A stretch of 64,000 nucleotides of DNA from Fretibacter sp964410285 (GTDB lineage: Bacteria > Pseudomonadota > Alphaproteobacteria > Caulobacterales > Maricaulaceae): the NCBI GenBank assembly GCA_964410285.1, contig CAYPFR010000004.1:1-64000 (forward strand), written 5' to 3'. Shown here piece by piece: positions 8,388 to 16,548 of the stretch (positions within the stretch are counted from its first letter, which is position 1; every line of letters begins with the position of its first letter). The translations under genes and the position numbers were made by a program. A model generated the notes under the pieces. The model saw nothing but the letters and a program-made list of their open reading frames with translations, was not told the DNA's origin and made no database searches.

Positions 8388-9539
8388 ATGGCAGAAGCTT
8401 ACATCATTGATGCGGTACGCACGCCCACAGGCAAACGGCGCGGCAGTCTGCAAGATATCCACGGAGCGGACCTTGCGGCCCACGTAATTAAGGACATCGT
8501 CGAACGGAACCCGATTCCGCAATCTGATTATGATGATGTGATTTTTGGTTGTCTTGATGCTGTTGGCCCGCTGGCGGGAAATATCGCCCGCTCGGCTTGG
8601 CTTGTGGCGGGATATGATCTGACTGTCCCCGGGGTTACAATCGATAGGCAATGTGGCTCCTCTCAGCAATCTGTGCATTTTGCAGCTCAGGCTGTGATGA
8701 GCGGTACGCAAGATGTGGTTATCGCGGGCGGAGTACAGACCATGAGTAAAATCCCGATCGGCGCATCTATGCTTGCTGGTCAACCTCTGGGCTTTGACCA
8801 TGTCTTTCACACATCCCCAGGCTGGGTCGCGCGATTTGGGAAAGCGCCCGTAAACCAATTTTACGGCGCATCGGAGATTGCCAAGAAATGGAATTTCTCT
8901 CGCCGTGATTTGGAGGAATATTCACTTGAAAGCCATAAACGCGCCGATACGGCCCGCAGCGAGGGCTGGTTTGACCGGGAAATTTCGCCGATTAACGGCC
9001 TTGCGCAAGATGAGACAATCCGTGCGAATACCTCGCTGGAGCGGATGGCAGAGCTTGAGGCCTTTGATGAGCACGGGCTGATTACCGCAGGTGTGGCCAG
9101 CCAAACCTGTGACGGGTCTTCTGCCATGTTAATCGCCTCAGAAGATGCGGTGAAGCGTTATGGTCTTAAGCCGCGCGCACGTATCCATCATTTAGATGTT
9201 ATGGGCGATGATCCAATCTTGATGCTGACGGGACCAATTGCCGCCACCAAGCGCGCGCTAAAACGCGCGGGGATGAGCGCAAATGATATTGACCTAGCCG
9301 AATGTAACGAAGCCTTTGCGCCTGTTCCCATGGCTTGGATGCAGGAGACAGGCATTGATCATGCCAAGACCAATGTGAACGGCGGGGCGATTGCTTTGGG
9401 TCATCCGCTGGGATCAACGGGGACAAAGCTTATGACAACGCTTTTGCATGAAATGGAACGCCGCGGCTCTCGTTTTGGGCTACAAACCATGTGCGAAGGC
9501 GGCGGCGTGGCGAATGTAACGATTATTGAAAGGCTATAA
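8388..9539 (+). CDS. fadA6: FadA6-like thiolase
   Basis: Thiolase of 383 residues with nucleophile Cys89 (DRQCGSS), His339 (GHPLGSTG) and Cys369 (TMCEGGG), the full degradative-thiolase triad. The N-terminal AYIIDAVRTPTGKR, the internal GGVQTMSKIPIG and the ending GVANVTIIERL track mycobacterial FadA6, which performs the last thiolysis in HIP breakdown. The ribosome site AGGAGAG precedes the ATG by a few bases. The stop lies one base before the next ATG. A second thiolase at 14402 differs at these signatures and is probably used elsewhere in the pathway. Confidence 0.85.
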   Translation: MAEAYIIDAVRTPTGKRRGSLQDIHGADLAAHVIKDIVERNPIPQSDYDDVIFGCLDAVGPLAGNIARSAWLVAGYDLTVPGVTIDRQCGSSQQSVHFAAQAVMSGTQDVVIAGGVQTMSKIPIGASMLAGQPLGFDHVFHTSPGWVARFGKAPVNQFYGASEIAKKWNFSRRDLEEYSLESHKRADTARSEGWFDREISPINGLAQDETIRANTSLERMAELEAFDEHGLITAGVASQTCDGSSAMLIASEDAVKRYGLKPRARIHHLDVMGDDPILMLTGPIAATKRALKRAGMSANDIDLAECNEAFAPVPMAWMQETGIDHAKTNVNGGAIALGHPLGSTGTKLMTTLLHEMERRGSRFGLQTMCEGGGVANVTIIERL

Positions 9540-9540
9540 A

Positions 9541-10422
9541 ATGGCAGGGTTTTGCCAAGATAGAACGGTGATTATAACGGGCGCGGGCGGCGGGCTTGGC
9601 CGCGCCTATGCGCTTGCGCTGGGGGCGGAGGGCGCGAATGTGGTCGTGAATGATATCAATGTGCAAACGGCTGAGGCGACCGCCGCCGCGATCAACTCCG
9701 CAGGCGGGCGGGCGATCGTTAACCTCGGGGATATTACAAGCTATGACTCAGCTTTTGATATCGTCAAATCCGCCATTGACGAATTTGGCGCGCTCCATGC
9801 CGTGGTAAATAATGCCGGCAATAACCGAGACCGCATGTTCACAAGTCTCTCCGAGGAGGATTGGGACCTCGTGATAAGAGTGCACCTCAAAGGGCATTTT
9901 TGTATTAGCTCCCACGCTGCCAAATATTGGCGTCAACAGAGCAAGGAAGGCAAACCCGTCAACGCGCGTATCATCAACACAAGTTCCGGTGCGGGACTTC
10001 AAGGCTCTGTGGGGCAGTCCAATTACAGCGCCGCCAAGGGCGCCATCCTCACGCTGACGCTTAATCAGTCAGCCGAGCTTGCGCGATACGGCGTCACGGC
10101 TAATGCCGTTGCCCCGCAAGGGCGTACAGGCATGACCGAAGAGGTCTTTGCCGAAATGATGAAAATCCCAGAAGATGGCAGCTTTGATAAATTTGACCCC
10201 GCCAATGTCGCCCCGCTGATTTGTTATCTGGTGAGTGAAAAATCGTCCCATATTAATGGCCACTGTTTTGAAAGTTTCGGCGGTAAACTGTCGATCGCAC
10301 AGGGCTGGAAGACAGGACCCGTCAAAGACAAGGGCGCACGATATGATGTAGCTGAAATCGCTGGGGTAATCGCAGAGCTAGAGAGCCTGACACCGCCCGC
10401 GCAAAAAGTTTACGGTAGCTAA
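9541..10422 (+). CDS. short-chain dehydrogenase, Rv3548c-like
   Basis: Classical SDR with the cofactor motif TGAGGGLG at the N-terminus, NNAGNN, and the catalytic Tyr-x3-Lys in NYSAAKGAI. It closely follows a mycobacterial SDR of the HIP regulon (Rv3548c): shared features are HLKGHF, AARIINTSSGAGLQGSVGQ-type strand, RYGVT, RTGMTEEVFAEMM and an unusual C-terminal extension with GGKLSIAQGW and DKGARYD. Likely it oxidises a beta-hydroxyacyl-CoA intermediate. An in-frame ATG at 9526 lies inside fadA6; ATG 9541 is preferred because the Rossmann motif then starts about ten residues in and the gene follows fadA6 directly. Confidence 0.8.
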   Translation: MAGFCQDRTVIITGAGGGLGRAYALALGAEGANVVVNDINVQTAEATAAAINSAGGRAIVNLGDITSYDSAFDIVKSAIDEFGALHAVVNNAGNNRDRMFTSLSEEDWDLVIRVHLKGHFCISSHAAKYWRQQSKEGKPVNARIINTSSGAGLQGSVGQSNYSAAKGAILTLTLNQSAELARYGVTANAVAPQGRTGMTEEVFAEMMKIPEDGSFDKFDPANVAPLICYLVSEKSSHINGHCFESFGGKLSIAQGWKTGPVKDKGARYDVAEIAGVIAELESLTPPAQKVYGS

Positions 10423-10424
10423 AA

Positions 10425-11486
10425 ATGGCCTATCCATTAAGTGAAGATCACGAAATGATAAGGGAGGCCGCTCGCGGCTTTTTGCAAGGCTGGTTTGACG
10501 GCGGAAAGGGCCCCGAGAAGATTTATAAATCTGGTAAAGCGTTTGATGCGGCGGCTTGGCAAGGCTTTGCTGGAGAGCTTGGTATGGCGGGCGTTGCGAT
10601 TGACGAAGAATTTGGCGGCGCGGATCTTGGTGATCTGGGCCGCGCCGTTGTGATGGAAGAGCTTGGCGCAAGCTTATGTGCGCTGCCATTTCTGACGACC
10701 TGCGGCATTGCGGTAGACATTTTGAGCCGGGCAGGGGAGCCAGCGGCCCAGAAAAAGTATTTGCGCGCGATCGGGGCGGGGAAGCTAAAGATCGCTTATT
10801 GCGATGGGCATGCGGCGATAAAAAAGGCCGTCAGCCACGTGGCTTATGGCGATATCGCAGATGTCATCATTCTCTCCCGCGCTGTAGAGGACGGGCTTGA
10901 TTATTTTGCCGTTCCGGCAAATGCGAGGGGGCTGAAAATTACGCCCGAGATGACGATGGACCCAACGCGAAGCTTTGCCCGCATAGATTGGAGCAATGTC
11001 GCACAGAGCGACCTTGAGGTCATTGGTTACGGAAGCACCGCGCGCCATGATAAAATGATCACCCAGTCCTTTATAGCGCTTGCCGCAGAATGTGTCGGCG
11101 GAGCGCAAGCCTGTCTTGATATGACGCTTGAATATACCGCGCAGCGTGTGCAATTTGGCCGCCCGATTGCGAGCTTTCAAGCGGTAAAACATCGCTGCGC
11201 TGATATGTTTATCCTCATAGAGGCTGCGCGTTCGGCCGTTTACGCGGCAGCGATTGCGCCGGCCAATGAAAAAACCGAAGCGGCCTTGATCGCCAAAGCT
11301 TATGCCGCCGATGCGTTCTTTAAGGTCGCTGGCGACGCCATTCAATTGCACGGCGGGATAGGATTTACTTGGGAATATCCGCTGCATTTTTTCTTTAAAC
11401 GGGCCCGCGCGAGCCGCGCCATGTTCGGCAGCTCTCAGAGCGTTTATGAAAAGCTTGCTGCGCGCGTTCTGGAGGAGGCCGCATGA
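10425..11486 (+). CDS. small acyl-CoA dehydrogenase subunit (FadE33/FadE32 type)
   Basis: Acyl-CoA dehydrogenase-like protein, 353 residues. The N-terminal helical domain (SEDHEMIREAARGF) and C-terminal RVQFGRPIASFQAVKHR and QLHGGIGFTWEYPLHFFFKRA segments are clear; the middle domain is divergent. Its stop overlaps the ATG of fadE30 by 4 nt (GCATGA), so the two are translationally coupled and likely form a heteromeric enzyme. It is a diverged paralogue of the 7458-8378 gene; the two small subunits each sit beside a different large one. Confidence 0.75.
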   Translation: MAYPLSEDHEMIREAARGFLQGWFDGGKGPEKIYKSGKAFDAAAWQGFAGELGMAGVAIDEEFGGADLGDLGRAVVMEELGASLCALPFLTTCGIAVDILSRAGEPAAQKKYLRAIGAGKLKIAYCDGHAAIKKAVSHVAYGDIADVIILSRAVEDGLDYFAVPANARGLKITPEMTMDPTRSFARIDWSNVAQSDLEVIGYGSTARHDKMITQSFIALAAECVGGAQACLDMTLEYTAQRVQFGRPIASFQAVKHRCADMFILIEAARSAVYAAAIAPANEKTEAALIAKAYAADAFFKVAGDAIQLHGGIGFTWEYPLHFFFKRARASRAMFGSSQSVYEKLAARVLEEAA

Positions 11487-12667
11487 AAAAGACCAAGGCG
11501 ACGCTACGCGAAGAATTCTCACAATGGATGAGCGATCACCTTTGCGGTGAGTTTGAATGTCTACGCGGGCGAGCCACCCCGGGAGATGAAGACGCCTTTC
11601 CTGGCCTGTGCTTAAAATGGGAACGCGAAATGGGCAAGGCCGGATGGATTGGCGTTGGATGGCCAGAAGCTTACGGCGGCCGCGGGGTGAGCCTTGAAGA
11701 GCTTGTGGGTTTTAATGAGGAGTACGCGGCCCACGGCGGACCGGGGCGCGCGGGGCATATAGGTGAAACCCTTCTTGCGCCGACGATTATTGCCTTTGGT
11801 ACAGAAGCGCAAAAGGCGAAATATCTGCCGGGAATTAAGGCCGGCACGGAGTTTTGGTGTCAAGGTTATAGCGAACCAAATGCGGGTTCCGATCTGTCAA
11901 ATATCAAAACCAAAGCGCGTTTTGAAAACGGGAAATGGATTATTGATGGGCAAAAAATTTGGACCTCCCTTGCGATGGACTCAGATTATATCTTTGTTCT
12001 TGCCCGCGCCGAGGCGGGTTCTGTAGGGCGCAATGGCCTTGTGTTCCTCTTGGTAAAACTTGATCAAATGGGGATAGATATTCGCCCAATAAAACAAATG
12101 AGCGGCACGGCGGAATTTAATGAGGTGTTTTTTGACGGCGCCAGCTGCGAGGCGGACGACATTATTGGCGGCATTGGGGATGGCTGGAAGATTGCTATGG
12201 CGCTGCTTGGGTTTGAACGCGGGGCCTCGACGCTCGGTCAGCAAATGACCTTTGCCGATGAGTTTCGCCAAATCGTGAAACTCGCCAAGGCTAATGGGGC
12301 GTCGAAGGATCTGATTATCCGTCAGCGGATTGCCAAGGCCTATGCTGGGCTTAAGATTATGCGCTTTACCGCCCTGCGCACGCTAGAGGCAGCACAGATG
12401 GGGGACCTCACCAAAGAAGGTTATATATCAAAAATATATTGGGCGAGTTGGCATCGAGACCTTGGCGAGCTTGCGATGGACGTTATGGGTCCTGACGCGG
12501 AAATATTGGACGGCGGTGAGTACAATAAATTGCAGAAGCTATTTCTCTTCTCCCGCTCTGATACGATTTACGGGGGGACAAACCAAGTGCAGCGCAATAT
12601 CATCGCCGAGCGGGCCTTGGGGATGCCCAAAGAACCGCGCGGCGGCGGTACTGTGATAAAAGGCTAA
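11483..12667 (+). CDS. fadE30: FadE30-like acyl-CoA dehydrogenase
   Basis: Acyl-CoA dehydrogenase of 394 residues resembling mycobacterial FadE30, which acts on the propionyl chain of HIP-CoA at the start of its beta-oxidation. Recognisable stretches are FWCQGYSEPNAGSDL, GQKIWTSLA, TAEFNEVFFD, GFERGASTLGQQ, WASWHRDLGELAMDV and DTIYGGTNQVQRNIIAERALG. IpdF follows 16 nt downstream, the same adjacency as in mycobacteria. The start overlaps the previous small subunit gene by 4 nt. Confidence 0.85.
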   Translation: MKKTKATLREEFSQWMSDHLCGEFECLRGRATPGDEDAFPGLCLKWEREMGKAGWIGVGWPEAYGGRGVSLEELVGFNEEYAAHGGPGRAGHIGETLLAPTIIAFGTEAQKAKYLPGIKAGTEFWCQGYSEPNAGSDLSNIKTKARFENGKWIIDGQKIWTSLAMDSDYIFVLARAEAGSVGRNGLVFLLVKLDQMGIDIRPIKQMSGTAEFNEVFFDGASCEADDIIGGIGDGWKIAMALLGFERGASTLGQQMTFADEFRQIVKLAKANGASKDLIIRQRIAKAYAGLKIMRFTALRTLEAAQMGDLTKEGYISKIYWASWHRDLGELAMDVMGPDAEILDGGEYNKLQKLFLFSRSDTIYGGTNQVQRNIIAERALGMPKEPRGGGTVIKG

Positions 12668-12683
12668 GGCGAAATAGGCAAAT

Positions 12684-13487
12684 ATGACTGATTTGAAAAA
12701 GGTTCCCGATTACGTCCCTGGCCATGGCCTTTTAAAGGGAAAGCGTGTTGTCATGACTGCGGCGGCAGGAACCGGCATCGGTTTTGCTGCGGCAAAAAAG
12801 TGTATCGAAGAAGGCGCACAAATATTCATATCCGATATCCATGAAGGCCGTTTGGTGAAAGCGCAAGAGGCCCTTCAGGCGCAGACCGGTCAACGCCCTG
12901 AGTTTGCGCTGTGCGATGTCACCTCGCAGCCGCAGGTGGACGCTCTCATTTCCGCCGCCGCCAAATCACTGGGCGGGATTGATGTTGTAATCAATAACGC
13001 TGGCCTTGGCGGGACGGCAAGCCTTGTCGAGATGAGCGATTCTCAGTGGAGTTCGGTCCTTGATGTAACGCTCAATGGCTGCTTTCGCGTTAACCGTGCG
13101 GCTATGCAATATATGAAGGCCTCCCATGAAGCCGGAGGCAAAGGCGGGGTGATCGTAAATAATGCTTCTGTATTGGGATGGCGCGCGCAAAAGGGTCAGG
13201 CGCATTATGCTGCCGCCAAAGCCGGCGTTATGGCCCTGACGCGCTGCGCGGGCTTGGAAGGCGCAGAATTTGGCGTTCGCGTAAATGCTATTGCGCCAAG
13301 CCTTGCGCTTCACCCGTTCTTGCATAAAGTGACCAGCAAAGCGCTGCTCGCGGAACTTGAGGCTAAAGAAGCCTTTGGCCGCGGCAGCGAAGTTTGGGAG
13401 CAAGCTAATGTCATGGTTTTCCTCGCCTCTGATTACGCGAGTTATATGACAGGCGAGACGATTTCTACTTCTTCACAAAGGGCTTAA
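12684..13487 (+). CDS. ipdF: IpdF, 5-hydroxy-HIP-CoA dehydrogenase
   Basis: SDR of 267 residues matching mycobacterial IpdF, which oxidises the ring hydroxyl of the HIP-CoA intermediate. The glycine motif is the unusual TAAAGTGIG (about 26-34) rather than TGASSGIG. NNAGLGG, NNASVLGWRAQ and catalytic Tyr-x3-Lys (HYAAAKAG) follow, with an ASDYASYMTGE-type C-terminus, all characteristic of IpdF. It lies in the HIP operon between fadE30 and a MaoC hydratase that starts 1 nt after its stop. Confidence 0.87.
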   Translation: MTDLKKVPDYVPGHGLLKGKRVVMTAAAGTGIGFAAAKKCIEEGAQIFISDIHEGRLVKAQEALQAQTGQRPEFALCDVTSQPQVDALISAAAKSLGGIDVVINNAGLGGTASLVEMSDSQWSSVLDVTLNGCFRVNRAAMQYMKASHEAGGKGGVIVNNASVLGWRAQKGQAHYAAAKAGVMALTRCAGLEGAEFGVRVNAIAPSLALHPFLHKVTSKALLAELEAKEAFGRGSEVWEQANVMVFLASDYASYMTGETISTSSQRA

Positions 13488-13488
13488 T

Positions 13489-13947
13489 ATGACGTTGACG
13501 ACATTTCAAAATCCTGCTGATCTTTTGGGGAGAGAAGGGCTCAAAATAGGTCCATCTGACTGGATGGAAATCACGCAGGAGCGCGTGAATACCTTTGCCG
13601 AGGCCACAGGCGATTTTCAGTGGATTCACGTCGATACAGAACGCGCCAAAAGCGGCCCGTTCGGAACGACGATTGCCCATGGCTATCTAACTTTATCTCT
13701 TGCAGCCAAGTTAATGCCTGAAATTTTGAAGATCGAAAATATGTCGATGGGCATAAATTACGGCACCGAGAAGGTGCGATTCCTTAATCCTGTGAAGGTT
13801 GGCGCTAGGGTGCGCGGGCACGGTGAGTTTTTGGAAATCAAAGAGGTGGCGGGCGGCTTTCAATCAACCTTGCGCGTGACGATTGAGATTGACGGCGAAG
13901 AAAAGCCTGCCTGCGTGGTCGATACGATCAGCCGCTATTACCCTTAA
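13489..13947 (+). CDS. MaoC/NodN-type R-specific enoyl-CoA hydratase
   Basis: Single hot-dog MaoC-like hydratase, 152 residues. The hydratase motif Asp42-x4-His47 (GDFQWIHVD) and the HGYLTLSL helix (about 64-71) are intact, pointing to an active (R)-specific enoyl-CoA hydratase homodimer of the Rv0130/NodN type. It hydrates a CoA-linked double bond made by one of the FadE enzymes encoded nearby; the exact substrate is unknown. It starts 1 nt after ipdF. It is also the only MaoC gene in the window, so it is the only candidate partner here for the Ltp2/DUF35 aldolase at 21.9 kb. Confidence 0.78.
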   Translation: MTLTTFQNPADLLGREGLKIGPSDWMEITQERVNTFAEATGDFQWIHVDTERAKSGPFGTTIAHGYLTLSLAAKLMPEILKIENMSMGINYGTEKVRFLNPVKVGARVRGHGEFLEIKEVAGGFQSTLRVTIEIDGEEKPACVVDTISRYYP

Positions 13948-13967
13948 CCCAAGATCAGGAGCCCCAA

Positions 13968-14393
13968 ATGTCCGAGCACCCAACACCCGAACATATGCAG
14001 CAGGCCGTCCAAGCCTATTTTAGTTTGTTCAACGCGCAAGATGCTCAAGGGATCGCTGATCTTTATGCCGAAAATGCGCGCGTGACTGACCCCGTGGGTA
14101 CGCCGCCCAAAGAGGGTAAAGCAGCGATACTGGCCTTTTATAAAATGGCGGTTAAAAACGGCGCGCGTCTGACGCAGACCGGTTCTACCCGAATTGCGGG
14201 AAACAGCGCAGCCTTTGCCTTTACCGTTTCGGTTGGCGGCCTAAGCAATGTCGATGCCGATGTCGCCGTCGCCGTTGATCTTCCCAAAGGCGGTATGACG
14301 ATTGATGTGATTGACACTTTCACATTTGACCAAGACGGCAAAGTCACGGAGATGAAAGCCTATTGGGGCCCCGGTAATATAACCCAGCTTTAG
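13968..14393 (+). CDS. ksi: delta5-3-ketosteroid isomerase
   Basis: SnoaL/NTF2-fold protein of 141 residues that aligns by eye with Comamonas testosteroni ketosteroid isomerase. The PEHM start and DPVG loop are shared. The oxyanion-hole and base residues are conserved: Tyr17 (VQAYF), Asp41 (VTDPVG) and Asp116 (VIDTF), equal to Tyr14, Asp38 and Asp99. It would move the C5-C6 double bond of 3-keto-delta5 steroids to C4-C5 after 3-beta-hydroxysteroid oxidation. The ribosome site AGGAG lies upstream. An early-pathway enzyme inside a late-pathway operon is notable. Confidence 0.88.
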   Translation: MSEHPTPEHMQQAVQAYFSLFNAQDAQGIADLYAENARVTDPVGTPPKEGKAAILAFYKMAVKNGARLTQTGSTRIAGNSAAFAFTVSVGGLSNVDADVAVAVDLPKGGMTIDVIDTFTFDQDGKVTEMKAYWGPGNITQL

Positions 14394-14401
14394 GAAAAAT
14401 T

Positions 14402-15604
14402 ATGCGCGATGCTCTTATCGTTTCAACGGCCCGAACCCCGATAGGGAAAGCTTACCGCGGGGCATTTAATGACACAGAAGCCCCCATCTTGGCCGGTCAT
14501 GCTGTGCGCTGCGCTGTAGAGCGCGCCGGGATTGAGGGCGGCCAGGTTGAAGATGTAATTCTGGGCTGCGCCGCGCAGCAGGGTAGCCAAGCCTATAATA
14601 TTGGACGCCTGGCGGGTTACGTAGCAGGCCTGCCGCACAGCGTTCCGGGCGCGACCGTTGACCGGCAGTGTTCCTCCGGTATGATGGCGATTGCGCTCGC
14701 CTCTCAATCTATTATGACTGGCAATGCAGACATTACGATTGGTGGAGGGGTCGAGTCTATCAGCCTTGTGCAGACCAAGCATAAAAACAATTATCGCGCT
14801 GTTTCTAAAGCAGCGATTGCGGCCTCGCCCAAAGCTTATATCCAGATGATTGAAACGGCCGAAATAGTGGCCGAGCGCTATAAGGTCTCGCGCGAGGCCC
14901 AAGATGAATATGCGGCGCAAAGTCAAGCCCGCACAGCGGCGGCGCAGGCTGCGGGGAAATTTGACGCCGAAATTGTCCCGCTGTCATCTGTTATGAAAAT
15001 CAAAAACCGCGAGACGGGTGAAATTTCCGAAAAAGAAGTTTTTCTCAAAAAAGATGAGGGTAACCGCCCGGGCACAAGCGTCCAGAGCCTAGCGGGGCTC
15101 AATCCTGTATGGAAGGACGGTAAGTTCGTGAGTGAAGGCATGACGATAACGGCAGGGAATGCTAGCCAGCTGTCTGACGGGGCTTCGGCGGCCGTTATTA
15201 TGGAGAGTAGGCTCGCTGAGCAGCGGGGACTGACCCCGCTTGGACGGTTTGTCGGCATTGAATTTGCCGGATGCGACCCTGATGAAATGGGTATTGGTCC
15301 TGTTTTTGCCGTGCCCAAGCTCTTACAGCGCCATGGCCTGACAATGCATGATATTGGTCTTTGGGAGCTAAATGAAGCATTCGCCGTACAGGTTATTTAT
15401 TGCCGCGACAGGCTCGGTATTCCTAATGAAAATCTGAATGTGAATGGCGGCGCAATTTCAATAGGCCATCCCTTTGGAATGAGCGGCGCGCGCATGGTGG
15501 GGCATGCCCTTATTGAGGGTAAGCGGCGAGGTGCTAAGTTTGTCGTCAGCACAATGTGCGTAGGCGGCGGGATGGGCGCGGCTGGCCTGTTTGAGGTCTT
15601 ATAA
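14402..15604 (+). CDS. acetyl-CoA acyltransferase (thiolase)
   Basis: Thiolase of 400 residues with Cys90 (DRQCSSG), His356 (GHPFGMSG) and Cys386 (TMCVGGG), so catalytically complete. It differs from the FadA6 gene in the substrate loop (SLVQTKHKNNYRAV) and has the longer middle insert of acetoacetyl/3-ketoacyl thiolases. It could serve steroid side-chain thiolysis (the FadA5 role) or handle a short-chain fragment. Fourth-last position in the operon, 8 nt after ksi and 5 nt before the FGE gene. The step is not decided by sequence. Confidence 0.85.
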   Translation: MRDALIVSTARTPIGKAYRGAFNDTEAPILAGHAVRCAVERAGIEGGQVEDVILGCAAQQGSQAYNIGRLAGYVAGLPHSVPGATVDRQCSSGMMAIALASQSIMTGNADITIGGGVESISLVQTKHKNNYRAVSKAAIAASPKAYIQMIETAEIVAERYKVSREAQDEYAAQSQARTAAAQAAGKFDAEIVPLSSVMKIKNRETGEISEKEVFLKKDEGNRPGTSVQSLAGLNPVWKDGKFVSEGMTITAGNASQLSDGASAAVIMESRLAEQRGLTPLGRFVGIEFAGCDPDEMGIGPVFAVPKLLQRHGLTMHDIGLWELNEAFAVQVIYCRDRLGIPNENLNVNGGAISIGHPFGMSGARMVGHALIEGKRRGAKFVVSTMCVGGGMGAAGLFEVL

Positions 15605-15609
15605 GCTCA

Positions 15610-16527
15610 ATGCGGATTAAGGTATTCGTGTATGGGCGGGCTTTTCTTGTTCTAGGTTTCGGGCATGCTTTGATGTCCTGTCAAGATGCCCGCCAAATCG
15701 ACAGTCCATTATCGGCCTGCTTAACCGATATTCCTCCACCCGCTATGCTGGGGGGAGGGGAAGCCTTCATCGGATATGACTCGGCTTACCCGGAGGAAGC
15801 GCCGGTAAGATTGGCGAGCATTGCGCCTTTTGACATTGACGCCGCTGAGGTGACTAATCGCCAATTTTCTGCCTTTGTCAGCGCAACTGGCTACGTTACC
15901 AGTGCGGAGAAACCCCAAGCTGGGTTTAATTTCGCGGGCGCCGCCGTATTTAGGCCGCCAAGTGCGGAGAACCCCTCTTGGTGGCAATTTGTGCCGGGCG
16001 CGAATTGGCGACATCCCGAAGGGCCGCAAAGCAATATCAAAGACCGTGATCTTGACCCTGTCGTGCAAGTGTCTTTTGGTGATGCCGCCGCCTATGCGAA
16101 ATGGGCGGGGCGAAGATTGCCGTCTGAGGCTGAATGGGAATATGCGGCCAAGGCGGGGTCCGATACGCTCTATGTTTGGGGTCACGAGCGCGCGCCGCGC
16201 GGGCACGAAAAGGCCAATACATGGCAGGGCGCCTTCCCGGCGGAAAACACGGCCGCAGACGGCTATTTGCGCCGCGCGCCAATCGGATGCTTCCCGCCAA
16301 ATAATTTTGGACTTTATGATATGATCGGCAATGTTTGGGAGTGGACGGATAGCCGTTTTAGTCAAAGCCAAAGCGTCCAAAGTGTGGGCGAACCAATTTA
16401 TACCATCAAGGGCGGCTCGTTTTTATGCGCGGAAAATTATTGCCGCCGTTATCGCGCCGCTGCGCGCCAACCTCAAGAAGCGGGTTTTCCAACTAACCAT
16501 ATTGGGTTTCGGACAGTCTCCAAATAA
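15610..16527 (+). CDS. lipoprotein-type formylglycine-generating enzyme
   Basis: FGE-sulfatase-domain protein, 305 residues. The first 24 residues form a signal peptide ending in a possible lipobox, ALMSC with Cys24, so the protein is probably exported and lipid-anchored. The C-terminal half has RRLPSEAEWEYAAKAG (about 168-183), GNVWEWT (240-246) and GGSFLCAENYCRRYR with Cys273 and Cys278, the two copper-binding catalytic cysteines of aerobic FGE; most non-FGE family members lack both. FGE converts a sulfatase cysteine to formylglycine. No sulfatase gene is in this window. It is 5 nt after the thiolase, thus co-transcribed with steroid genes, and converges with the aldehyde dehydrogenase 21 bp away. 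Confidence 0.75.
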   Translation: MRIKVFVYGRAFLVLGFGHALMSCQDARQIDSPLSACLTDIPPPAMLGGGEAFIGYDSAYPEEAPVRLASIAPFDIDAAEVTNRQFSAFVSATGYVTSAEKPQAGFNFAGAAVFRPPSAENPSWWQFVPGANWRHPEGPQSNIKDRDLDPVVQVSFGDAAAYAKWAGRRLPSEAEWEYAAKAGSDTLYVWGHERAPRGHEKANTWQGAFPAENTAADGYLRRAPIGCFPPNNFGLYDMIGNVWEWTDSRFSQSQSVQSVGEPIYTIKGGSFLCAENYCRRYRAAARQPQEAGFPTNHIGFRTVSK

Positions 16528-16548
16528 TGCTGCGTGCGATATGGGCGG

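Noticed and set aside
10785..11522. Minus-strand frame opposite the small FadE gene
   Set aside because: It overlaps two coupled genes and has no start signal or recognisable domain.
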